Position numbers and translations under genes: made by a program
Notes under the pieces: generated by a model
Told to the model about the DNA's origin: nothing
What the model saw: only the letters and a program-made list of their open reading frames with translations
Databases searched by the model: none
DNA from: Desmodesmus armatus
Lineage: Eukaryota > Chlorophyta > Chlorophyceae > Sphaeropleales > Scenedesmaceae
NCBI GenBank assembly: GCA_007449985.2
Contig: VIIQ02000307.1
Span: 1-64,000, forward strand
DNA length: 64,000 nucleotides
Reading direction: 5' to 3'
Shown here: positions 46,708-60,300 of the stretch, one piece after another
How positions within the stretch are numbered: the stretch's first letter is position 1
How the letters are laid out: each line of letters opens with the position of its first letter

Positions 46708-49498
46708 AAACCATCATTGGTGAGTGGACGTAACCAGAAGGTGAAGGTGCAAGCTCACAAGCGCACGTGGGAGTAAGGGATTGAGGAGGCAAGAGCGGTA
46801 TTGAGAGTCAAATGGCAACACAATGCTGTTGGAAAAAGGCTTCTGGCCAACACATCGTCCAGCTATAAAGGGGCACAAGCGCATTTTGCGCAAGGTTGTT
46901 ACCTGCAGCATGTTGCATCCCTACTGCGTGGCAAGGGATTAAGTTAGAACCCTGAACTTAAACAACCAGACTGAATCTAAATCCAGGCTCCCAGATAACA
47001 CTTGGCTAGTTATCACTGTCTTTTCAAAAGGTCACTTGGTTACATGCATCAGCCTGAGGGCCACCCGACTCTGTGGCAGACACTAAAACCCTGGACACAC
47101 AGGGGGGTCAAAGTCTGGGGCCTTGTGCTGGGCTCAACTAGGTCACTGTTGCTGTCCACAACCAACATCACTCCATGTTGTTGGCCCAGCAATCAACACA
47201 CTGTCAATTTAGTTGAACAACACAGGCTGAGCAGCTCTGCTGCAGGACATGACAGCCGTGGGGCAGGCAGTAACAAGCTGCGTGCAGCGGCCTTTGCAGC
47301 ATGTACACTAGGCAAGGTCCAGAACTGCTTACCCATCCATGCAAGCCTCCCCCACCAGCCCACAATCTCCTGGAAGCACACTGCAGTACAGGACAAAAAA
47401 CAACAAGATGGATGACACTCCACACACCTCAATTTCTATGCCATTCAGCGCTTTACGATGACCTCACTTTGCCGAACAAAACATCCAATGCCCTCTTTGA
47501 CCAATGCCCTCTGTGGGGGGTAATGTCTGCGGCATTGGTCAACCAGTGGTCAACACATTAAACTGCCGCTCAAAGCATACCAAACGCCAGCTGGGCGCAG
47601 GTTTCCAAACTGCCAGCAATGGGTGCTGCGCAAGCGATGATGCCAAGATCACACTGTGCATCTGCATTGCATGTGGTGTTGCCCCCCCCCCCCCAACACA
47701 CAGACACACCCATACGCAGTGACACCACAGGTACTTGGTGGCAGGCCGTACAGTCCAGTGACAAGTCATCCTGCTAGAACCAATGCCCAGGGTTGCGCAA
47801 GGGTACCACCCTACCCCTGACTGGGTGTGAAACTGGTGCCTGCAACACCCAACCTGATGCATACCTTACCCTCTCAGGCAAGCATTGCAACAAGATGATC
47901 ACGTCTCTGACACTCTCTGCGTCACATGTCAACCGCTGCCATGTGTGGCACAGCCAGCTTGGGGCTAGCTCACAGGGAAGCCACTGGCACAACTCCAGTG
48001 ACAACAGGAGGTAACATCCCCAGAACACATCAGTACAAGTGGCAGGTGTGCACCCACCAGCTTCCAAGACAGCAGAGAGTGCTCAGTACAAGTGGCAGGT
48101 GTGCACCTACCAGCTACAAGGACAGCAGCAGATGCTGCCCTCCATGCCACTGACAGCAGAGGGCACTGTCCTTGAAAGTATGGAGGACAGCACCCTCTGC
48201 TGTCATGACAGCACCACAACATGTGCCATTGCAGCCTTGCACCCAGAGCCTGTGTTCAAACAAACCTGGCGCACATGGGCTCATCCTGCTGCATACAGCT
48301 CCTGGCACACCCCTCACATGTCTGCGCCCCAATGCTTAGCAGCTTCTGGTGCACCCCAACAAAGATGCGCAGCAGAGCAAGGGCGCCTGTGTGCAAAACA
48401 AATGGTGGTGGACAGAATGGCAGAGGCATCACGGGGTACCACTGCCACCAAAAAACGACCACGATGTGCTCTGGCCCAGCGACACGCAGGCAGATGGGCA
48501 GCAAATACTACTGCGGCAGCAAACAGCACTGCGGCAGCTGACAGCACTGCGGCAGCAAAACAGAAGACATCAGCAACTGCTGCTTCCCCAGCAAAAGGAC
48601 AACCTGCAGCCATGCATGCAGTGAAGATGCATGGACAGCAAATTGCAGGCAGCAACAAAGGGGCTTCCTGTCCAAATCACCTGCGCAACTGTCTGCAACC
48701 CTGCACCACATTCTGCAACATGCTTGCAGAGATGGCATCGCAAACAGAATTCTCCAAGCAATCAGCCGCCAATGTGTGCGTGAGGGTGTCACACGTGGAT
48801 GTGCTCAATGACACATGCAGGCCTCGACTGAGTCCACTGTATACACACCACTCACATGTACCAAACCTGCGCTGGCAAACTCAACCTGTCAACATGCACA
48901 ACAGGGTTGAACCCTGCACAACCCTGAGCGTACGGCCCATACTATACATGCACCTCGCAATACAATAGTAGTGCCTACAGCTGCTGCAGTGGCGTTCCTT
49001 CACTTGTACCGACCAGCACGCCGTACGCAACCGTGGCACTACAAATCTCCTGCGCAGAGGAAGTCTCTTGCGCAGAGGAAGTCTCTTGCACAGGAAGGGA
49101 CAAGCACTACAACACAAGCACACTGTGGCCACAACAACACTCAACCGACACACACGCAACACACTCTTCGAGGCTAGCCTATCACGTCATGATGACGAGG
49201 CATCATCGTGACATGTACCTGCTGGATGCAACTCACATGTCAACACACACCGTCCATGGCACGGCCAAGCGCAAGGGTCCAACCCGCCAGCAGCACTACA
49301 AAGTACGCACGTGCGATGCATGCATACAACAAGCAACACATACTCCAGGGTGCCGGTTTGGTTTGCAACAGCAAGCAGGCAGCGATAGCAACAACAGCAA
49401 CAGCAACAGCAGCAAACAAACAGTGCTGCACACAAGACTGCAAACAAACCCATGCACTCTGCTCACAAATCCGCTCATGACTGCGCTCACAACTCCGC
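46708..49498. other. Gene-poor region with small tandem repeats
   Basis: A 310-codon plus-strand open frame (48039-48968) begins at GTG, has no domain and is rich in repeat-derived residues, so I do not call it. Small duplications are present: a 53-bp unit containing CAGTACAAGTGGCAGGTGTG at 48031 and 48084, ACTGCGGCAGC repeats at 48510-48560, and an 18-bp repeat at 49045-49097. Part of this region is probably the 3' flank of the membrane-protein gene. Confidence 0.5.
49045..49097. repeat. Three tandem copies of an 18-bp unit
   Basis: TCTTGCGCAGAGGAAGTC recurs nearly unchanged three times; the last copy reads TCTTGCACAGGAAG. Confidence 0.8.
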
Positions 49499-52400
49499 TC
49501 AAAACCATGTACACCCCGACTGCCAGTCTACCCCTGCTGCACAGGGCCTCAGGTGCAGCAGGCAACACTTCGACATTTGGTCGCCCCTGCCTGCTGCATG
49601 GGGCCGACAACGGCAGCCCAACACTGCAGCCCCCTGAGTGCGAGTCCTGGGAGGTGCAGGTGCCCGCTGCACCACAGGGCCAGAGACGCTGCTGCTCAGC
49701 ATCAACGCAGACTCACAGCTGTCCGTATACGGAGCTCCCTGCAGATACACAGAGCTGCACATGCTGCCGTCGCTGACCATATTGCTGCCGGTCAGCACAG
49801 TGCGCCCATCCTGCACCGCGCTAGCATCCTCATTTACACCACGGCAGGCGCCCAGCGCACTCGAAGCCCTGATTGGTGAGATGCTCACTAGCTGCTGGAG
49901 CCCCACACCCTTGCTGCCAGTGCGGCGGTGCACCACTGCTAGGGAGCTGGCACTGCTGCTGCTGGTAGTGTTTGCGCCGGTTGCAGCAGGGCTCGCCAAG
50001 CTGCTGCCGCCGCCGATGCTGCCACCGCCGCCGCTACTTTTGCGTTCAAAGCCGTTGGCCAGGTTTGGGGAGCAGACGCTCTGTGAGCCGTTGGGGACAC
50101 AGGCAGCGGCCGTGGCGGCAGCGCGACAGCTTTTGCCGACGCTGCTGCCATCGCTGCTGCAGCAGCAGCAGGGTCTGGCGATGTGGAGGGGACAGTACCT
50201 GTGTCCGCTAGATCCCCAAAGTCATAGCTCATCGCAAAGGGAGACCTGCGCTGCGCCGAAGCAGCAACAGCGCCGGATTGCGGCAGCGCCGCCGCCGCAG
50301 CAACCGCCGCCGCAGATGCTGCCGCAGCTCGTTCATCAACAGGCTTGAGATGAGGCGTGATTTCCGCGCTTGCTGCCGCTGACGTAACGTCTGCTGGCGC
50401 TGCTCCTGCTGCTGCTTTCATACCGCTGGGCGACGCGCTGTGCTGTGCTCTGCTGGGCAAGCTAACAGCAGAACTGAGGTCAGCAGCTGCTGCCAGCTCG
50501 GTGACACTACTGCTGGCAGTACATCCCAAGCAGCAAACGACCCACCCCCGTGACCCCTGCTGCTGCTGCTGGGCTGATCCTGATCCTGCGGTGCTGCGTC
50601 CTGCTGCCGTCTGTCCTGCTGCCGCAGCTCTGACAGCAGCGCTTCTCGCGCCTGCAGCACCGACCGGCTGCTTGCCGCTGGTTTGCTGCTGCTGCCTGCG
50701 GTACCTGCCCCTCTGCTGCTGCTGGCAGCAGCAGCAGCGGCTGCGCCAGCAGCTGCCATGCGCCGGCCGCAGATGCAGCGTGGGATGTTGACGGGTTCTG
50801 CACTGCCGCTGTCAGAATCTGCTGCGGATTCCGCTGAGGGCCCGGCCTCCCCTTCCCCTGCTCTTCCTCTTCGTCGCTCTGCTCATACCTGCAGCACCAA
50901 TCAGACAATCAGACGACACAGCAACACAGAGTGAGGAGCTGCAGACACTACCCTTGCTTGCTTGGTTGCCTGCCCAGTCACACCTGGGCACACACCACAG
51001 AAGCAATGCAGTACCTGGTAGCCCCTTTGTGGCTCATACAGCACTCAGACAAACTCAGCCCTGCTCAAACTTGCCGTGGTGCGACATGCCGCACAGTGTT
51101 TGCCGCAAGCTGCATGCAGCAGAGGCCATGTTGCTGGCATGTGCTGACGCATCACGCCCTCCCACCAACATGCCAACACACAGGCATGTCCTTGGTAGGA
51201 CCGCATGTCGCCGTAGGACAAATTCATGAGATGTTGAAGAAGTGCATGCATGTCTGCCATGTATCATGGACGCATGCCCAGCTGTTCAACACACCCCTCC
51301 TCACTTGGATTCTCTCCCAGCTGCTCACCTCACTGCCGAGGTCACACTATCACCCAGTGAGCGCAACTGGGGCCGGATCTGGTCCAGTGAGAGCTCAGCA
51401 TCATCTGCATCAAGGTCCTCTTCTTCCTCAGGGGATGGCGGACCAGCGGAGGAGCTGGGCCCCGCCCCTGCTGCCCCATTGGCTGGGAGTCGGGGCGCGG
51501 AGCGTCTGGCAGGAGGTACCTGCGCTTGCCCTCACGGCGCCGGCGCTGCACAGGTGGAGACAACAGCAGAAAGGGTAAAACAAGCTTGGGAAGGAAGCAG
51601 AATTTGCTTATAAAAGTGCAACAGCTCGCTGTCACGTTGTAAACGTAGTAGATGCATTTCAGTGAAACGCGTCGGGGCGGCAGGGAGGGCGCTTGAAGGG
51701 AGCCGCATGTGCTGGCTGATGACACATACAGCTTAGCAGCATGACCCAAAGAGGTGCAACAAGCTGGTAGCTGTCCGTGGTCATGACCATGGCCATGGAT
51801 GTCAGAACCCAGGCCATAAGTACTGTCATGCTCATGAACATGAACGAGCCCGCAGAACACTCTGGCCCAGAGCTGCCGCCCCAAGCAGGGTTTGAAATGT
51901 GAAAAAGTGGCAACAACCAGTGAAAGAGGCTTTCCTGAGTGATTCGCCAGCCCAGCACCCCCACAGTACCACTCACCCTCCTGCCGCTGCTTGTGCTGTT
52001 GCCGTCGTCCTCATCGGCCTCAGCTGCCGCGGCCTGCTTGCGCTTACGCCCTGCTGGATGGAAGAACCAAAGCGCTGCAGCGACTGCTGCACACACAGTC
52101 ACAGTGGCTGCGATTGCAATGCCAGCCGCCGCACCAGGCGACACTGCAGGCTGAGGAGCCATCTGCAAAGCACAGCAGCAACAGCACTTATTATGCGATC
52201 ATAGTGCAAGGTTTCAACCACACACCCTGTCAGCTGCAGACAAGTAGCAACCAACATCGCCCTGCTGCACAGACAGCCCAGGCCAACAACAAACAAGATG
52301 GGCAGGCGCGACAGACATCACTGCAAGGAGCCCGCACAGGAGATCATCATCAAAGCGATAGCCATGTAAACAGCTGCCCTGTAAACAGCAGCCCTGCAAA

Positions 52401-55222
52401 CAGCCATATCCATACTATGGCGGGCATGGCTGAGTCTAGGCGTGGCGGTGTCCTCACCCGTCCAACACCCGTTGGCCTCACTGTCACCACTGTAACAGGA
52501 GCGTATGAAAGTGTGCCGTGCGATGCTCAGGGATCGATTCAGGCAGCCATATGCAGCAATCCCGCTACACTCACCTTTTGAAACCAGATCTCAGGTGTAT
52601 GGAGCCAGCGGATCACTGCGTCTGGTGCATACATGCGCGCGACTGCCTGCGCTGTTGCTGGCTCTGCCAGCCACTGTGCCAGCGCAACGTCAGCCCCCGT
52701 TGCCACCTGCGCTGCAGTCATGCCCACTGCCAGGCGCACAGACAGAGAGACCTGCACAGCGCACAACGACACAACGCACATGTCAGCAGGCAGGGCGTAC
52801 GGGTCACATGGCGGCACAAGTCGAGAGATAGCAGTTGCGGCCACACAACGACCACGCCCCTGGCCGCAGCCTGCAGGCTTATGACAGCAAGCAAGCAAGC
52901 AGGCATGCAAGCAAAGACAGAGCGGGCCAGCCGGTGGGGTCCCCCCCCCCCCACCCCCCCCCCCCCCCCCCCCCGGAGAAAACTTCAACAAAAAGGACAG
53001 AGAGGGCACGCGGTGCAATACAAGCGTTGCAGCTGCTGGTATGAAGGTCAGCTACTTGTCGGTACTCACAGACGGTGGCACGGCCAGCACTTGCGAGTAG
53101 GCCTCCTCATCAACTTTCACCCCAGCAGCCACCAGTGCTGCCTTGACTTCCATGCCACAAGGCTGGGGGGCAAAGTCAAATCCAACAGCCACTGAGGGCG
53201 TGACGTTGCAGCTGTGGCAGAGCTCTGCAGGGGGAGCAGCGGGCAGAAGCAATAGCCCCGTGCAGTCAGGCAAGGTGTGATTGTGGTTGAATATAGATAT
53301 CTATGTTTGTCCTAGCCTAAGAGGACACCCTTCGCTTGCTTGCGCTGTGCTGAGCGCAGCTCTGAGAGACTGGGTGCGTGTGCGTGAGGTATGATTTTGT
53401 GAGCGCCGCCTTTCTGCCCCGTTGTAGCAAAGCGCTGCATCTTGCAGTACACTGCAATGGCCGGGATGCATCTGGTTGCAGGGGTACAGACTGTCAGACG
53501 CTGCTGCGGGACCTACCAAGGAGGAGTGTGGTGGTGTTGGCAGGCGCCACGTGCTTGTATGTCAGCCACATAGGGACGCCATCCACCTGGCTGCTTGCAG
53601 CAGCTGCAGCCCCTGCCTTGACTGCGGGGGCCGCTGCTGCTGCTGGTGCGGCTTGTGCTGGCGTTGCTGCTGCTTGCGGCGCTACCAAGAGGCGGCGCGG
53701 CAGCACAGCAGCTGCAAATCCTCCCGCATTCACCAGGTAGTCTGCCAACCGTGCCCGCTGTTGCACGCCGGTCAGCCGCCGCCGCCGGCCTGCTGCTGCT
53801 GCTCCTGTTGCAGCTGCTTCTGACTGCCTCAAGTCCTTTCCCCGCGTAATGACGTCTGCTGGTGCTGGTGGTGTGTCCTGCACAGCGCCCTCAAAGGCCA
53901 CAAGGCCTCCCCCTGTAGCCTGATCTGGTGGAGTTGTGGATACTCTGATCAGGTGTGTGCTGTAGCCGCCTGCAACAACAACACAAACACAAATCACATG
54001 TGTGATGCATTCTGGTGCTTGTGTTGCTGTGAGACCACTCACCAGCACACCACACATGGACTGCATCAATGGACGTTATACAGCTTTGCTTTGTATCTTT
54101 GAGGATGCTGGGCTCAGCTTTGCGCCACTCCGGGGTGTGCGCACACAGGACCTGCTGTGAAGGCTGAATACCATTCCGCCACACACAGACACACCCCAAA
54201 GCTGGTGGTTGCAAGTCATGTGTCAACACACGTACTTCCCTGCAGGCAGAAGCCTTACATCGGAGTTGAAAGGGCTGGTTGCAAGTCAAGAATCCCTCAA
54301 CACACATACTGCCCTGCTTAGTTGAAGACGCAGATTGCAAGTCAAGAGTGTGTCAACACACCTGCCATATCTGATGCTGCCCGCTCCAGTGCATCTTCTG
54401 CTGCTGGTGTGATGCTGCCTTTGGACACACCAGTGAGGGTGAAGCCTAGCGAAATGTTGGCTGCGGCAACAGCATAAACCTGCAGATACACGGCAGACAC
54501 AAAGACTTGAGGGGTTCGTAGCATGCAGAAGAGGCCTGGGCAATGCTGTGGGTGATCACACACGTATGCACCACTTGTGCCAGCAAACTGACATGCAGTG
54601 TCTTGACCTACGTACGCCTTCTAGTGCCGTTGCACATTGGTTCAGGTTAAGCCGTGACACCTAGCCAGGTGCTGGTTAGAGAATATGCCACTGAAGGGTT
54701 CCTCTCTCCACCCACTCCCCCTCCCCCCCCCCCCCCCCCCCCCCCCCGCCGCACACGCACCTGGCTTGGGGCTAGGTTCTGTACTGATCTCAGCAGCTCA
54801 GGAATGCGCTCCAAGAACACATTGTCGCGGTTCCTAACGGCATCTGCTGCTGAGATGTTGGCAACCACCCAGGAGCAGATCACCCAGCGGGACAACTTCA
54901 GTCCGCCCCTTTCAGCGGGGAGGTTGAGAGTCTCTGCCAGCGTCCCATTCTCTGTGTCGTTGTACCCAGCTGGTGTGACATACTGCCTGTGCCGCTTTGC
55001 ATGGCCATTTGCTGTGCTGTTTACAAGGAACTTGACACCACTGGAGCGCAAGCCAGCCTGTGTTGAAACAGCACCGCTGCTGCCCAACAACATGGAGGGA
55101 AAGCCATCATGCGCATCATGCACCTCTACCGCTCTGGTCACGATGGGGCTATTCACTGCAGCCTTGCCACCTGCTACTGTGGAGAACAGGACGAGGGTCC
55201 ACAGGCACAGTAGCTGTATCAT
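49499..55222 (-). CDS. Type I membrane protein with signal peptide, unrecognised
   Basis: Seven exons are firm by phase: 55222-54761, 54479-54362, 53969-53517, 53224-53070, 52751-52575, 52162-51977 and 51519-51329, with an eighth starting at 50888. Exon 1 opens with a signal peptide (MIQLLCLWTLVLFSTVAGGK) and has potential N-glycosylation sites (NST, NDT, NGT, NIS). Exons 2 to 5 encode the likely ectodomain: ISLGFTLTGVSKGSITPAAE, an Ala-rich stretch, a Cys-containing LCHSCNVTPSVAVGFDFAPQ, and a conserved-looking WLAEPATAQAVARMY segment. Exon 6 holds one membrane span (AAAGIAIAATVTVCAAVAAALWFF) followed by RKRK. The cytoplasmic part is acidic (PSPEEEEDLDADDAELSL). After about 50830 three GC-rich frames overlap; the product must switch frame at least twice (Ala/Ser-rich, then PNGSQSVCSPNLANGFERKS to a stop at 49499) and I could not place those junctions. 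Probably a cell-surface protein; role unknown. Confidence 0.6.
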
Positions 55223-57381
55223 CAAGTTGCTGTTGCACGTGGTGCCGACTCACGGATGTGATCCGTTCCACGTGCAATTAGAATTCAGACGTGTCTGACA
55301 TTTGTTGATTTGGGCCAATCGTGAGGTGTGGTTGAAAGGCTGACGCGGTGCACCTTCAGCAGAGAACGCGATTGCATTCCTGCTGTGACTGCTGCACAGA
55401 GCTTTTTGCGTTGTATGTAATCTGTTGCTCCTACATAGATGCAGTAACCCCAGGTCCCTATGTGGTAAACCCAGTGCAGTGCCCCAGGTGTTTGTGCCCA
55501 TGTCATGCCAAAAGCTCCGATCAGCACCAACAATCATTACCAGCCTGTCTTTGGTGATCTGATGCACTTGCTTGCACCGCCCCTCAGCCAACATGCATAT
55601 GCATATGCCCCGCACAGCTGCAGCCTGACCTGGTTGGGTAAGGCAAGACTGCCCACACCTTTGGATGCATTTACGCCAACATAAGGGCACCCAAGAGAAT
55701 ATTACATCGCTCTGGCCAACCATGCACTACTTTACCCAAGGCAAGACATGCCACAAAGTCAACAGTCGCTGCGTTGTACAGCAACCAGGTTCATACCCTG
55801 CACATGGGCAATCCCCTGGCTGCCGTAGGTTGATGGGTCACAAGGTGATGTCAGTCACATACTGTGAGTAATGTAAGTGCAGTAGCAAACAACAATGGCC
55901 TTGAGGTGAGCTCGCCAGGCACAGCCCGACAGCCAACCAACAGCCGCCTGGTCAGCATTGATCACTGTCAATGTGTCATTGCGTCGAGGGGTCATGTGTG
56001 TCGGTGCGTCGGATAGTGTGCACGGCCAGCACACACAAGTCAGATCCATGTTTGATGGAATTTTGCCAAAGTCATGCCGGATCACTGTGGGGTGCCAGTC
56101 CAGAGCCCAGCTTCCACCATGCAAGTCAAGGGACATCACAAGGCACTGTGCATGCAGCACCCAAAACAAATTAGCCATCTGGCACGCACGTGCTGTGCCG
56201 GCAGCAGCAAACAAACATTCAAACAATAGGAGCGTGTGCTGGGCAAAGACAGCGTGATCACCAAACATAAAGTGAGCACAAGGCACACATCGTGAGCTGT
56301 TGTGGCTGAGAGACTGATCACAGCAGCAGAAGCAGCCTTCGGCCCTGGCCCCCAGCTGTGACTATGTGTCCTGCGCCGAGCTTCAGCTGGGCCACGCGTG
56401 CGTGTACTCACAGTGTGGTGGTGTCCCTGTAAATGCCTTGAACCTCCCACACCATCCCTAAGTACTCACCCATACCAAACAGCAGCCATCCACTATTCTA
56501 CCTCACATGCAGGCATGCTTGTCAATCATCACTGCAGTGTGCACAGGAGTGTGCCAACTCTGACCACCAGCACAATCTGCCGTGCCCAGTGCCCTGACAA
56601 GCGACCCTCCACAAGAGCATGTGCTGCTCTGCGTACAATCACCACTGCTAGTTGCGTCCACAAAGCTGCGCCAACACAGTAATACCTTCCCCAGCCCCAC
56701 ACACCCGCCGCCGTTGGCATGCGCACACAGCTAGACGTGCACACACCAGGCAGTGTCGGGATGCCCAGCCCCCAGTTCAGGCACAAGACTGCTTGTGCAG
56801 CAGCATGCATCCCATGCCTTTGCTTGCTGCTTTATACTACATGCTGCCATGCTGGGCGTGGGTTGCCCCTGGCGCTGCTGATTGACTATGCAGGGGCAGT
56901 GCAGCCGGGCTGTGGTGAAATGCCTGTGCACCACAAGTGCGCGCGCACAGGCGCGGCAGTATCCCAAGCCCCTTGTCAATCTGCAGCAAGGCCAGCAACC
57001 CAGCATGCAAGAAAAGCGCAGGCCGGGGCTTACAATCCCCGACAAACACTCATGCAGCAGAACAGTCACTCAACACAAACAGCACACACACACACCTGCA
57101 AGCCCAAATCAGGTTATGGACATACCCTCTCGATAGACCCACTATACTCAACTACACAGCTGTACGATCACCTGCGCCTGCTGCAGGAAGCCTGAGAATC
57201 CCGCTACCGGCTGCCGCTCGGCCATGCAGCCGGTGCTGCAGCAGGCAAAGCTGGGCCAGCCCTGACTGCACTCACGAGCAAATGGACAGTCCAGCACACA
57301 TGTACAGGCACACTTGCGAAATGTCGCTGTGTGTAGGCTGTGACTGCATTCGCATGTGGCGGTGTTGGGCAGCAGCACTGC
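55223..57381. other. Intergenic, no gene supported
   Basis: It is the 5' flank of the membrane-protein gene and the 3' flank of the ketoacyl-CoA synthase. Open frames are short on both strands. No RNA gene, repeat array or promoter motif was convincing. Confidence 0.55.
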
Positions 57382-60300
57382 TTACAATGCTGCCACACCC
57401 AGCTCCTGGCTCTCAGCGTTCGCCTGGATCTCAATGGCGCGCTGGATGGCGGACTTGCTGCCATCTGTCGTGGCCTCAGCCTCAGCAATGGCCAGCTGTG
57501 CCTTGGTCTTGGCATCAGCCTTCTCGTTGATGCGGCGGGGCAGGTCCTCGTCCCTGAGGGGGGGAGCAGGCAGCACACAGCAGTCAGTTGCAAGCCTGAT
57601 GTGTGGCCAAAGAGATGTGAATGCAATCACAGCTGCCAATTTGCTTGCCTGGCTGTGGCATGGGACTGCAGCAGTCTGCAGACAATTAAGCAATTTTGGC
57701 TACAAACACCGAGTGCCAAACACAGGCTGGCAAATTGGTGCCTGTCTGCCATATTCAGATGAAGGTGCTGCAAGCACCACCAAATACACCAGGGCTCGTG
57801 CAGTTTCAATGTCAACACACCTGTAGGGGCGGCCCGCACAGTGCATCCATGCTGGGTGAATCTCGTCGTTGTCCTTGAGCGCCTTCCAGATGTTGACACC
57901 ACCCTTCATGCCGCCACCGGCACCAACCTGGTGACAAGCAGGGCAGGACACAGGGGATGGGAGGAGAGCAATTGAGCGCCCAGCATCACAAGTTTGCTGC
58001 ACAAGGTGGAGGGGCAGCATGCCTGTCAGTTGTGCCTGCAAGCTGCACCGAGCGAGAAACGAGACATGCTTGTATGTTGTCAGATGACACACCCCAGCAT
58101 GAAAACTCACAGACCCCCGGCTACTTGCACTACAGGACGTCTAGGCAAACGTGTGTATGTCAACCGCACCTGCATGATCTGCTGCCCCTTCTTGACCTGG
58201 TGCTGGCTCTCCAGGTATGCGATGGTGTACCAGGTGGTGCTGCTGCTGGTGTTGCCCATGTCACGCAGGGAGGCGAAGCTGGGAATGACGGCCTCATCGG
58301 GCAGGTTCATGCCCTTCTGGATGCCCTTCAGCACAGCATAGCCGCCTGCAGCATACAGTGCATGACACAGCAAATGGGAGTCAGCAGCCACGGACACAAG
58401 GGTCTGGCAGACAGTGACCCAGCGTGTGCGTGTTGGTGCTGCAGGATCACCAATCCTGCCAACTGCAGAGTCCGTGCAGCTGCAGTTGCACAGCTGTCTG
58501 ATGTGGATGTGCTGTGCTGTGCGGTGTGGATGCAAACCGTGTCCAGGCTGAGACCTTGCACCCTTTTTAAGCCAAGCAGGCGCTAACTCGTGAGCTCACC
58601 TGCGTGCAGCGCAAAGTGCTCCATGCACTTTGTGTAGTCTGGCATGTAGCGCTTGTATGCTGGGTTCTTCATGACCTTCTTCTGGTACATGAAGTAGGCT
58701 GCCTCTGCGTACTGGCTCCAGGTCATGATCTTGGGTGTGATGGCCTTGATGACAGCCTCCAGCATGATACCAGCCTGCAGGCATGATCAGGAGCAACGTG
58801 ACTTAGCCCAGCTGCGTGCAGGTGCTGCATACCAACTGCGTGCGGTTGCGCTGCTCTGGTGTGATGGACTGCTCAAGGTGGTGCCTGGACTGTACGAGGG
58901 ATGCATATTGGCAAAGCTGGCAGTTGCCCCAGCTGTCTTGCCAAGTTGCCGCTCCTAAAGCACACTGCTGTCAAAAGCTGTGCAAGCTGTGCAAGGCTGT
59001 ACCTGCAGGGGCACATCCTTGCCCAGGAAGACGCCATTCACACCCTCTGGGTCAGGACCCCAGCTGATGCACCTGCAAGACAGATGACAGCAAGCAGACA
59101 GAATATCATGCCCCACCTGTGACGCAGCGCCCAGAGACTTTTGAACCTGTTGACACTGCAAGGTGCAGCCCCACTAAACCCACTTTGCCCTGCATCACAG
59201 CATGTTGATTACGGTGCGGGCTTGAGGTCCTTCCCTGCTGCATGGACGCTACCTGTTGCTACTGCCATACAAGATGAACTGCAGGCTGCCCAGCATCTTG
59301 CCAGATAGCGGAGGCAGCTGCTTGCATACCTGTAGGCTGCATCATCCTGGCCTGTGTGGATGCGCACTGAGTGCATCAGCTGGTACTTGCTCTGCCTGAT
59401 CAGAGCAGGCTTGTTGGTCATCATGATACCAGCACCACCCATGCGGAAGATGGCATTGGCCACAAGGTAGTCCTTCACCTTTCCGGGATAGAAGCAGTAT
59501 GTGGTGATCTCTGCTGGGACAAACAGTGCAATGCTGTTGGGGTGTGCCTGCAGACAGCAGCAGCAGACAACAGTAGGCAGCAGAAGCAGCGAACAGTCAC
59601 ATGGCTGCTTATTGAGAGTCCTTGTGCATCCCTATGCATTGTTGGACAAGGTACATCGCGTAGTACCACTGCCTGCACAGCTGTGGGCCTCCTGTGGTCA
59701 CAACGTGGGCGACAGTTGGCTGCAGTACCACCCTGCTGCTGGGCCAGGTCAGCGCGAGGAAAGCTGTGCCCTGCTGCACACAGCGCGAAATATTGCAAAT
59801 AACATCTCTGTATTTTCAACTGCACCCCGCAAACTGCTGGGTGTGAACCCATGTTCCCAGTCGCAACGATCTGCTGTTGTCGCACCTGCAGCATATCGCG
59901 CACCAACCCGATGGCAATCACACCGATACTGCAGCCCATACCACCCAGGTTGTATGACTGAATGTCGCGGCGGAACTTGAACTTGTTGATCAGCATGGAC
60001 GCCAGACTGGGGGTGGGGCAGAAGATGCTGCAGTTTGTGATGAGGATGTCCACCTGCTCGGGCTTGATGCCTGCAAGCAACACCCACATGACACCATGAG
60101 CTGCTGCTTCATGTCTGCATGTGGCAGCCCAGGTAACTGGCGCTCCCGCCGCCCCAACAAAATGCAGCAGCAGAGCAGCAGCAGCAGCAGAAGATAACCC
60201 CTGTCACCAGGCGCACCTGTCTTCTCCAGGACATCGGCCACGACACCGCCCATCACCATTTCTGCCTCCACCATGGCTGTCTTCATGTCATACTGGGGCT

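Noticed and set aside
48039..48968. 310-codon plus-strand open frame
   Set aside because: It starts at GTG, has no domain, and is built partly from local repeats; no exon neighbours fit.
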